Part shown: one piece after another, positions 25,332 to 32,787 of the stretch
Position numbering within the stretch: position 1 is the stretch's first letter
Layout: every line of letters starts with the position of its first letter
Source of the DNA: Fervidicoccus sp.
Lineage (GTDB): Archaea > Thermoproteota > Thermoprotei_A > Sulfolobales > Fervidicoccaceae
Assembly: GCA_002899805.1 (NCBI GenBank)
Contig: POCB01000097.1
Span: forward strand, 1-47,854
Direction: 5' to 3'
DNA length: 47,854 nucleotides
Notes under the pieces: model-generated
Database searches by the model: none
Told to the model about the DNA's origin: nothing
Seen by the model: the letters and a program-made list of their open reading frames with translations, nothing else
Position numbers and translations under genes: made by a program

Positions 25332-26272
25332 TTCTTCTCCCTCAGTCTTATTATTGCTCTATCAATGGAAGAAACTATTCCTCTTGGCATGAATAATAGA
25401 GCAATAATCATCAGGATGAAAGGAATTGCTACTCTATAAACAGGTTGGAGCCCTATGGGTGGTTGACTGAGAACGTAAATTCCCGTAACCTCACTTATCC
25501 CCACAAAAAATCCTCCAATCACGGCGCCAAGCAGGCTATCTATGCCTCCCACAATACTCGCAGCGAATATCCTCACAAGAAATGTCCATCCAATATTAGG
25601 ATCCGTAGGAAAGAATGTAACTATTACAGGTCCTGTCATTCCAGTTATTCCACCAGCCAAAAACCACGATATCGCATATACTCTCTCGACGTTCACTCCA
25701 TAAGTCTTTGCCAACTCAGGATTTTGGATTGCTGCTCTGAGCGATATGCCTAGCTTTGTATAATTGAGTACAATAAGGAATGAAAAAAGTATAGTAATTG
25801 TTAGAATCGATGATATCAAAAGAGGAAAAGGTATAGAATAATCTCCAACTCTTACCTGGTTTAATGGAATAAGTATGTTTGAGAAATATTTTGAAAAAGT
25901 ACGCTGCATATAGTCAGTATATATCAATAGGGCACTCCTGATTATCATTTCTGCTGCAAAATAAGCAATCATGAGGTCTGTGACCTTGAACCCCTTTTTG
26001 GACAGAGGACTGAAAATGAAAAGGAACATAAGTAGAGAAATACCCCCCGATATAAGGAAGGCGCTTGGAATAGAGAGATAGGGGTGGAGATTCCAGAAAA
26101 TGTAACTGGTATATGCGATATATGCTCCTATTGCTATGAAGTCTCCTTGAGCGAAGTTAGGAACCTTCAGCGTTATGTATGAAAATGTGAGACCCAGAGA
26201 CATCAACACGAGCATATTGCTATAAGTCAAAGCATTCATTAGCAGATCGCTTGGGATCATTTTTGTCCTCAC
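25328..26272 (-). CDS. Branched-chain amino acid-type ABC transporter permease (LivH-like)
   Basis: A 314-residue membrane permease of the LivH family. It has the N-terminal SLGLTFSYITLKVPNFAQGDFIAIGAYIAY and the coupling helix TKLGISLRAAIQNPELAKTYGVN, followed by GGIDSLLGAVIGGF. It is divergently transcribed from the binding-protein gene and overlaps the LivM-like gene by 4 bases. The usual LivG and LivF ATPase genes do not follow, so the ATPases must be encoded elsewhere or shared. Confidence 0.9.
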   Translation of the reverse strand: MRTKMIPSDLLMNALTYSNMLVLMSLGLTFSYITLKVPNFAQGDFIAIGAYIAYTSYIFWNLHPYLSIPSAFLISGGISLLMFLFIFSPLSKKGFKVTDLMIAYFAAEMIIRSALLIYTDYMQRTFSKYFSNILIPLNQVRVGDYSIPFPLLISSILTITILFSFLIVLNYTKLGISLRAAIQNPELAKTYGVNVERVYAISWFLAGGITGMTGPVIVTFFPTDPNIGWTFLVRIFAASIVGGIDSLLGAVIGGFFVGISEVTGIYVLSQPPIGLQPVYRVAIPFILMIIALLFMPRGIVSSIDRAIIRLREKK

Positions 26273-26344
26273 CGATTTACATTTTAATCTATTAGGATTA
26301 CGATATTATTAAACTGGGCAAATTGTAGTTATTAAATTTAACTT

Positions 26345-26366
26345 ATTGGGAAAAATTTTTAAACTG
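26345..26366 (+). promoter_or_regulatory. Promoter of the binding-protein gene
   Basis: A purine-rich BRE-like GGGAAAAA followed by ATTTTTAAAC (around 26350-26363) lies about 60 bases before the ATG at 26418, and GGGTGAA provides a ribosome-binding site. Confidence 0.5.
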
Positions 26367-26417
26367 AAAAGTTTACAATATGGTCTATCTAAAAAACAAT
26401 GTTAACTGGGTGAAAAA

Positions 26418-27674
26418 ATGAATTCAAATATACTCGGGGTAATACTACTGTTAGTTGGTCTAGGTATTGGAATCCTTGTAGGGTTTGAAGCAATGCCGCA
26501 CCAGATTTCATCTTCAACGATAACAACCGCTCAGAACTCGACAATTGAGATACCCATAGGAGTTGAAGTTTCACTTTCTGGAAGTCTTGAAGGATATGGT
26601 CCTCTTTACAGAACTGCTGCGCAGTTAGCGGAAAGCGACGTGAACGCTTACTTATCACAGATTGGTAGCAATTATAGAGTAAAGCTCTATTTTGAAGACG
26701 ACAAATCAACGCCCGACGGAGCTCTTGCAGCAGCCCAAACTCTAGCAGCGAGAGGGATAAAGATACTCTTCACCTACACGTCCTCAGCTACTTCAGCAGT
26801 TATGCAGTTTGCTAGTCAAAACGATATGATCGTGATATCATATGCTTCAACGGCACCGCAACTAGCAATACCAGATAACGTGTTCAGGCTAGAAACTCCT
26901 GACACAGGACAAGCGAGAGCTATAGCATACCTAATGTGGACTCAAGGAGTGAGAAACGTGGTTATAATATACAGGGGAGATGACTGGGGAGATGGTCTAT
27001 TCAATGCTACTAAACAGAACTTCGTTGCCCTTGGGGGCAATGTCATAGGATCCATAAGATATGATCCAAATGCAAAAGATTACTCTGCTGAAGTACAGAA
27101 TTTAGCCAATATTGTTTCCTCGGTGCAAAACAGAACCTCACTGGGCATCCTCGCGCTGAGTTTTCCCGGAGATTTCATATCGATATTTAATGCCGCAAAG
27201 AATTATCAAGTACTTATGAATGTTAGATGGTATGGTTCAGATGGAACAGTCAACGATGTTCAAGTTAGGGATGTTATCGGCAGAGATATTGTAAACAGTG
27301 GAATTGGATACATTAATGTAGCTTACACAGTTCCTCATAATGAGCTACAGGATAGCTTCATAGCTAGATACTCTAATTTAACTGGAAACAGACCGAGTGG
27401 AGCCACATTTGCTCTCTATGATGGTATATGGGCGATCTCCCTTGCAGTAGTTCAGACTGGAACAACAAGTGGAAAAGTTCTCACGCAGGCTTTTCCGCTG
27501 TTTGCGCAGCATTACTTCGGATTGAGCGGATGGTTGAAATTCGACCAGAATGGTGACAGGCAGTATGGCGCCTATTCCTATGTAGAGTTGCAGAAAGATA
27601 GTAGCGGCAATGTTGTTTGGGCTACAGTAGGGAATTTTGACCCGGTTACGAATACTGTAACAATAAACTCTTAA
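26418..27674 (+). CDS. ABC transporter substrate-binding protein (periplasmic binding fold type I)
   Basis: A 418-residue extracytoplasmic binding protein of the Leu/Ile/Val family. Residues 1-25 form an N-terminal hydrophobic signal or anchor (ILGVILLLVGLGIGILVGFE) followed by a Ser/Thr linker. The first lobe starts with IPIGVEVSLSGSLEGYGPLY, and FEDDKSTPDGALAAAQTLAARG marks the ligand-binding region. No lipobox cysteine is visible, so it is probably membrane-anchored by the N-terminal segment. It diverges from the two permease genes and evidently supplies their substrate. Confidence 0.9.
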   Translation: MNSNILGVILLLVGLGIGILVGFEAMPHQISSSTITTAQNSTIEIPIGVEVSLSGSLEGYGPLYRTAAQLAESDVNAYLSQIGSNYRVKLYFEDDKSTPDGALAAAQTLAARGIKILFTYTSSATSAVMQFASQNDMIVISYASTAPQLAIPDNVFRLETPDTGQARAIAYLMWTQGVRNVVIIYRGDDWGDGLFNATKQNFVALGGNVIGSIRYDPNAKDYSAEVQNLANIVSSVQNRTSLGILALSFPGDFISIFNAAKNYQVLMNVRWYGSDGTVNDVQVRDVIGRDIVNSGIGYINVAYTVPHNELQDSFIARYSNLTGNRPSGATFALYDGIWAISLAVVQTGTTSGKVLTQAFPLFAQHYFGLSGWLKFDQNGDRQYGAYSYVELQKDSSGNVVWATVGNFDPVTNTVTINS

Positions 27675-27751
27675 TTTTTTAATTTTTTTGTTAAGCAGAA
27701 TACATAAGCTATATAACCACGAGTTTTTATATCTATCCAAGGGGAAATTCG

Positions 27752-28216
27752 ATGTCGGCTTCGAGCGGTCAGGAGAAAAAAGGAAAAGAAGTAAAGTTCG
27801 AAACAAAACAATTGATCACCAGAGAGCAGGTAATGCAGAACCAGAGGCTTATGAAACTACTAAAAATAATTGACTTGGTTGGGGAAATAACGGAAAAAGG
27901 CTTGAATTTCTTAATGTATAAGCTCAATGAAAGGGGGATTTCGTGGGGATATAAATTCTTTGCTGTAGGAAATGCAGTTGTGAGCAAGTCTCTAAAAGAT
28001 GATGTAATCTCACTACTCTATGTAGAATTTCTCGAAACGGTCGGGAGATCCAAAAAACTGAGACCAACTAGTATGGGTAAAGAGGCACTCTCTATGGTTC
28101 AGTTCCAGGAACCTGAAATAGAAGAGATAAAGAAAGCGATTGAAGAGCTTAAGGGAGAACTAATAATGATTGAAGCTGAATCGGAGCTAGGAGGAATGCA
28201 GCGGAAAAAACGTTAA
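27752..28216 (+). CDS. Conserved-looking protein of unknown function, 154 residues
   Basis: No family is recognised. The product has a polar, lysine-rich N-terminus (1-25), a mixed helical core (about 30-115) that could be a winged-helix-like fold (GISWGYKFFAVGNAVVSKSLKDDVISLLYVEFLE), and a highly charged C-terminal helix (EEIKKAIEELKGE) ending in a basic RKKR. No cysteines or membrane segments are present, so a cytoplasmic, possibly nucleic-acid-binding protein is plausible. AAGGGGAA precedes the ATG. Codon use looks like its neighbours. It lies between the ABC binding protein and convergent usp. Confidence 0.7.
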   Translation: MSASSGQEKKGKEVKFETKQLITREQVMQNQRLMKLLKIIDLVGEITEKGLNFLMYKLNERGISWGYKFFAVGNAVVSKSLKDDVISLLYVEFLETVGRSKKLRPTSMGKEALSMVQFQEPEIEEIKKAIEELKGELIMIEAESELGGMQRKKR

Positions 28217-28283
28217 AGCTTTAATTAACCTATATTTAGCATTAATTAGATAGAGAAAAATTCTATCATATTTTAATGAGAAA

Positions 28284-28715
28284 TTATTTCACAAAGAGAA
28301 AGCTCACGTTAGCGTTGACGAACAAACTCGAAGCGACTGAGCCCTTAAGTACTCCTTCATACTCCGTTTTTCCTCTGATCCCAACAACAACCAAGTCATA
28401 GCTATTGCTGTTCACTTCCTTTACTATCTCTGAAGATTCACTGCTTTCTTCAGGGTTATATGCAATTAATTTCGTCTCTATTCTTATTCCTCTGGCTTCT
28501 GCTATTTCTCGAGCTCTTTTAAGAAGCCCTTCAGAACATTTATCCTTTTCACAGGCATACGCAACAGTTATCTTTGAGCCAAGGATGGCTGAGAGCTCTA
28601 AGGCTACTCTGAGTCCTTTCTCACTATTTGCAGATCCATCATATGGTACAAGGATTCTCCTAAACATATAACTCATTAAGAATACCCTTTCTTGTAGACT
28701 ATCCTCTTTACTCAT
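28284..28715 (-). CDS. Universal stress protein (UspA) family
   Basis: A 143-residue Usp-fold protein. RRILVPYDGSANSEKG forms the first strand and nucleotide-binding aspartate, and DLVVVGIRGKTEYEGVLKGSVASSLF supplies the GxRG...GSVxS ATP-binding motif with small changes. The start at 28715 is supported by GGGTGA 7 bases upstream, giving a 17-residue extension before the Usp core. It follows pgk with a 13-base gap and is probably co-transcribed. Confidence 0.88.
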   Translation of the reverse strand: MSKEDSLQERVFLMSYMFRRILVPYDGSANSEKGLRVALELSAILGSKITVAYACEKDKCSEGLLKRAREIAEARGIRIETKLIAYNPEESSESSEIVKEVNSNSYDLVVVGIRGKTEYEGVLKGSVASSLFVNANVSFLFVK

Positions 28716-28728
28716 ATCTACTTCACCC

Positions 28729-29973
28729 TTATGGAAGTTCTATACCTTTTAAATTAAATTTTTCAGCAGAGTGAGCTAAAGCTTCTATAGCAGGAAGTTC
28801 TTCTCCGCCAAGGAATAGGAGAAGAGCTCCTCCTCCAGTGCTGTTGTGAGCTTTGTTCCTTTCTTCAGGTGAAAGCTCTTCTAAGATAGCAGTGAGATGC
28901 CCTCCACCCACGATGACTTTCGCATTTGTTCTCAATGCCGATTTAATAAGTTCTAAACTCCCTCTCCTGAACCTTTTATCCTCAATAACTCCTGCTGGAC
29001 CTCTTAGGACTATAACTCTGGCACGGCGCATCTCTTCTTCATATAGCGAAACGGTTTCGGAACCTATATCTCTAATCTCTTTACTGTCTGCATAATTCTC
29101 CCCAACTTTCATGGTACTTCCATCTTCCAGTATATAATCAACAGGCAAGAGTAATCTATCCCTATATTTCAAATATATTTCTCTTACATTTCCAACTAGA
29201 GTTAGAGCTCCAACCCTTTCCAGTTTTTCTCTACTCATTTTTCCTAGATTTATTCCTGCTGAAAGGAAGAAGAGCTCTGAAAGTAACCCCGTTAGTAAAA
29301 CCTTTGAATCCCTATAATTCCCCAATATATTTTTTAATATTCTAACGCTATCGGAGATCTTGGCTCCTCCCAAAACAAATACCTTGGGTGATAGTCTCGG
29401 ATCCTTGATCTCCGTGAGCGCGATAATCTCTCTTTCCATCACATCTCCTGCAAGGGATGGAAGAGTGTAAGGAAATCCAACGATGCTCGCATGCTTTCTA
29501 TGCGCAGTTGCAAAAGCGTCGTTTACGAAATAATCGAAATAGGGAGACAACCTTCTAACTAAATAGGATCTGGCGTGGAACTCTCCCGAGGCTTCTATGC
29601 TTTCTTCAGCGAGAAATCTGACGTTGTCGAGCATCAAGGCTTCTCCGGGAGATAATTTCTTTATCATAGATATGCTTTCAGGGCCCATTACGTCATCGAC
29701 GAAGCGAATTTCAGTACCGACATATTCACCGAGCAACTTAGCATGCTCCGAAAGGTCTGTGAAGTCATCCATACCTGGTCTACCCTGATGGGCGAGGATT
29801 ACTACCGCAGCACCATTTTCGAGCAACCTTTTGACGGTGCCAGAATGAATTCTAATACGCGAATCATCAAGGATCTTGCCATCCTTACTAATAGGACAGT
29901 TTATATCTACCCTGAGAAGGATTTTTTTACCATGCAAATCTTCTTTGCTTGATAAGCCTATTTTCCTTGCCAA
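28729..29973 (-). CDS. pgk: Phosphoglycerate kinase
   Basis: Transfers phosphate between 1,3-bisphosphoglycerate and ADP in central carbon metabolism. The 414 residues carry LLRVDINCPI, HQGRPG, LDNVRF, NDAFATAHRKHAS and the C-terminal nucleotide-binding GGGHLTA and STGGGA. Several positions follow the archaeal variants. The frame is open from TTG 30012, but TTG 29973 (reading ARKIGLSSKED) has GGTGA 7 bases upstream and is preferred. A TTTTATAT TATA box lies about 40 bases further upstream. It is followed by usp. Confidence 0.96.
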   Translation of the reverse strand: MARKIGLSSKEDLHGKKILLRVDINCPISKDGKILDDSRIRIHSGTVKRLLENGAAVVILAHQGRPGMDDFTDLSEHAKLLGEYVGTEIRFVDDVMGPESISMIKKLSPGEALMLDNVRFLAEESIEASGEFHARSYLVRRLSPYFDYFVNDAFATAHRKHASIVGFPYTLPSLAGDVMEREIIALTEIKDPRLSPKVFVLGGAKISDSVRILKNILGNYRDSKVLLTGLLSELFFLSAGINLGKMSREKLERVGALTLVGNVREIYLKYRDRLLLPVDYILEDGSTMKVGENYADSKEIRDIGSETVSLYEEEMRRARVIVLRGPAGVIEDKRFRRGSLELIKSALRTNAKVIVGGGHLTAILEELSPEERNKAHNSTGGGALLLFLGGEELPAIEALAHSAEKFNLKGIELP

Positions 29974-30072
29974 AAAGAATTCACCATATAAAATAAGATG
30001 GTAAAACTTCAATATAAAATCGACCTTTCGATGCTAAAAGAAAAAAAGATTTTTTAAATTATAATAAAAAAA

Positions 30073-31626
30073 TCAGTCAGTTTCATTTTCCTGTTCTTCA
30101 ATCACTGTAGAATTTATAGTCAAAATCTTGTTCGCACTTACAATGTGACCTGTCATGTTCGATATAGTTCCATGGACTAACACTGGAGCATACAGAGTTA
30201 GCTGCCCTCTCACTTCTGTTGAATTGCTTAAAATCACTGTCCAATTAGTCGGCAATAATATAACATTGTCATGTATTTCCATTCCTTCCTTTTCTATTAC
30301 CAAAGAACCTGGAGATATTGTGCCGAGTACTGTTAGGTTGTTACCGTTTATGCTAACTACTATTCCTTTTATTAAAATGTTATTCTCCATCTCAACAATA
30401 GCTGGACTTATCTTAATAGCAGCTTCTAAATCTCTAATGATCAACTGAAGAGAGTTGATGATCAGCTGTCTCACATTTTGTAGCTGTGGTGAGACTCTCA
30501 TGGAGTTTACCTGGGAAAGCAACTGCTGAGCGTTACTGAGACTTTGATTCAATGTTGTCAAGGCTGAAGTATCTCCCTGCATCAGTTTTTCGGTAGCAGC
30601 AATAGCGGTATCAAGTATGCTTTTTTCTTGTGAGATTGTACTGTTCAGGGCTTGTATCTCATTCTGTAATTGTTTTTCCATCTTACTAGATCTACTGAGA
30701 CTTTCCTGAGCAACTTGGATCAGTACTTGCGCTGGCATGTATAACATTTCTGGCATTGACTTTCCTCTTCCTATAATGATATCTGCGAGCTTACTTTTCA
30801 GAATATCTTCATCACTGGTATTGGACATCCAAGAAACGTTCATTCTTTCTATACCATTCTTCATCTCTTTCTCTATCATGCCAAGGCCTCTGACTTTCAG
30901 AGCCATCTTCACTATATCATTTTCTTCTTCGAGTTTTTTCTTTTCGATAATCGCTTTTCCTGTCATATTGTTGATCTTGTCTGCTCTTTCTATAGCCATA
31001 GTAGTCAGCATGGTCATGACTCTTTCTCTATTTAGAGCGTTAGCCATGTCTCTCAGCTGAACCATGACTCTTTCCATGAGATGGGCAGCAGCCGTGTAAT
31101 TTCCACTTTCAGCCTCCTGAGCTGCTTGGCTAAGTAACTGAGTCAAATTCTGTCTTACATCTTGTGTCAGGAAGGTCATATTTGAGATGCTTTGGTTGAG
31201 TTCAGCAATCCTCCTCAATATTTCCTGCTGAAGTCTCTGCTGCTCCATCATCCTTATAGCTGTTATATTTCCAACTTCCAAGCTGTAAACAATGTTGACT
31301 GCCTTAATGAAGAAGGCTCTTCCAAGAGCATAGTTTCCACTTTCTATTGCCTGTATCATTTGTGCCACAGTTTGCTCTAGTTCTGTTGTATTGTATCCTT
31401 TTTCCTTAAGATTATTTATTATTAGTGAGAATGTTGAATTTAGATTAGCAACTATGGCCTGAACATCGCTACTGGTAGCATTCTGTGTTGATTGGGTAGA
31501 GGTCCCGGTCGTAGTTGTTGTAACTGAAGTTGTTACTGTTTGAGCTAATGGAGAAATTCCAATGGCCAATATTAGAGCTACAATGGATACCATCAAGCTT
31601 AGCTTTACAATCGATTTTGGTATCAT
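30073..31626 (-). CDS. Secreted helical protein with C-terminal beta (OB-like) domain, unknown function
   Basis: A 517-residue protein with a signal peptide (IVKLSLMVSIVALILAIGISPLAQT), a Thr/Ser-rich linker, then long helical segments (about 60-400) rich in Gln, Asn, Met and Leu that resemble extracellular coiled coil. A C-terminal beta-rich part (about 420-500) has the pattern IKGIVVSINGNNLTVLGTISPG, typical of an OB-like domain. Many N-x-S/T sites suggest glycosylation. No C-terminal membrane anchor is present. The start at 31626 is chosen because AGGTGA lies 7 bases before it. A role in the cell surface (S-layer-associated) is a guess. Confidence 0.72.
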   Translation of the reverse strand: MIPKSIVKLSLMVSIVALILAIGISPLAQTVTTSVTTTTTGTSTQSTQNATSSDVQAIVANLNSTFSLIINNLKEKGYNTTELEQTVAQMIQAIESGNYALGRAFFIKAVNIVYSLEVGNITAIRMMEQQRLQQEILRRIAELNQSISNMTFLTQDVRQNLTQLLSQAAQEAESGNYTAAAHLMERVMVQLRDMANALNRERVMTMLTTMAIERADKINNMTGKAIIEKKKLEEENDIVKMALKVRGLGMIEKEMKNGIERMNVSWMSNTSDEDILKSKLADIIIGRGKSMPEMLYMPAQVLIQVAQESLSRSSKMEKQLQNEIQALNSTISQEKSILDTAIAATEKLMQGDTSALTTLNQSLSNAQQLLSQVNSMRVSPQLQNVRQLIINSLQLIIRDLEAAIKISPAIVEMENNILIKGIVVSINGNNLTVLGTISPGSLVIEKEGMEIHDNVILLPTNWTVILSNSTEVRGQLTLYAPVLVHGTISNMTGHIVSANKILTINSTVIEEQENETD

Positions 31627-31783
31627 GATCCTTTCACCTAGCGATTTTCTTCTCCTGTTATTTTTCAATTAATGATGCTTTAATATACAACTCCGGAATT
31701 TATTCGGGACATCGATGGGACAATAATGATATGTTCAGCCAATTTTTTGCATCTATGCGAAAAATCACTCTTTCCCAAGAGCA

Positions 31784-32002
31784 TCAGCCTTCTTTGAGCC
31801 TGTAATAAGTTTTCCCGGCCATGTTTATTTGCTCGATAATTCCCTCTCTCTTAAGCCTGTTTATCCTTCTATAAAAAGCCGACCTCGGAATGCCAGTCGC
31901 CTTAAGAAGCTCTCCGGGAGTCATGAGTCCTTTTTCCCTGAGAAGAGATATTATAGCTCTATCCCTATCATCCAAAAACTCCTCCGCTATGCTTCCCTCC
32001 AT
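31784..32002 (-). CDS. Winged-helix DNA-binding domain protein, probably the severed C-terminus of the upstream gene
   Basis: A 72-residue winged helix: DRDRAIISLLREKGLMTPGELLKATGIPRSAFYRRINRLKREGIIEQ contains the recognition helix and wing, ending KTYYRLKEG. ATG 32002 starts 4 bases after the stop of the secreted/TM gene. The frame is actually open further back to 32032, so it overlaps the end of that gene. Archaeal regulators commonly have an extracellular domain, one membrane helix and a cytoplasmic winged helix in one chain. Removing one T from the six-T run at 32016-32021 would create exactly that fusion. Confidence 0.75.
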   Translation of the reverse strand: MEGSIAEEFLDDRDRAIISLLREKGLMTPGELLKATGIPRSAFYRRINRLKREGIIEQINMAGKTYYRLKEG

Positions 32003-32006
32003 ACTC

Positions 32007-32687
32007 CTACTTGCGAAAAAACCTTTTCCCAAGAAAGAGCAGTATGAGGGCTAAAGGGATAAAGATTACTGCTATAATCAGATAAAGAAGATTTGATGTT
32101 GAAGTAACTGGTTGAGTCGAATTGGTTGTGCTAGTTCCTCCTCCTTGAGAGGGAGGAATATTTGTACTTGTACTAGTACTCTGCGAAAGTGCATAGACTA
32201 TAGATACGTTACCTGGAGGAAAGATGAATGCTAACCTGTTATCTGCTGTCACCGTGAAATTCAAGGGAAGCGGTATAATATTGAGAGGAATGGCACCTAA
32301 AGGTAGAATAACCGTGCTATTTGTGGAAGAAGTAAAATTAGCGATCCAATTATCATTGGACGGAAGCGCAACCTGTGAAATATAATCGATTTCCACTAAT
32401 CCAGTGAATCCTTGTGGGGGGACAAGGACTATAGTGTTATTCTCTGCGTAGTAGGTAACATTTGAGGGAGCAACAGATGTAATGTAGAGTAGTTTACCGA
32501 TAACACCAAGTACCTCCACATCAGATACATATGTAGTCTGCCTGACGGAGGCGATTCCGAAACCATTGAAATCTATAGTCACCTGTCCGCTAGTAGATTG
32601 GGCATTTACTTCGATAATCGTTATCTGAAGTAACAGTAGTGAGAACAAAAGATAAGCTAATATTCTGTTGGTATTAACATTGTTCAA
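32007..32687 (-). CDS. Secreted/membrane-anchored protein with one C-terminal TM helix
   Basis: 226 residues: a signal peptide (ILAYLLFSLLLLQITIIEVNA), an extracellular beta-rich domain (about 30-165), a Ser/Thr/Pro linker with many N-x-S/T sites, and a C-terminal membrane helix (LLYLIIAVIFIPLALILLFLG) followed by a basic stop-transfer tail GKRFFRK. The start is TTG at 32687 with GAGGTC 7 bases before it. A TATATAAAAG-like element on the minus strand faces it. The next frame carries a winged helix, and the two together look like one membrane-bound transcription regulator broken by a single-base shift. Confidence 0.75.
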   Translation of the reverse strand: MNNVNTNRILAYLLFSLLLLQITIIEVNAQSTSGQVTIDFNGFGIASVRQTTYVSDVEVLGVIGKLLYITSVAPSNVTYYAENNTIVLVPPQGFTGLVEIDYISQVALPSNDNWIANFTSSTNSTVILPLGAIPLNIIPLPLNFTVTADNRLAFIFPPGNVSIVYALSQSTSTSTNIPPSQGGGTSTTNSTQPVTSTSNLLYLIIAVIFIPLALILLFLGKRFFRK

Positions 32688-32787
32688 GAGCAGTGACCTC
32701 TCTCATCAAACTTTTATATCGAGAGTTAGTTAAAGAATTAACTGTAAAAGGTTATTTATAGATTTTCAAACCTGAAAGGGGTTCAAT

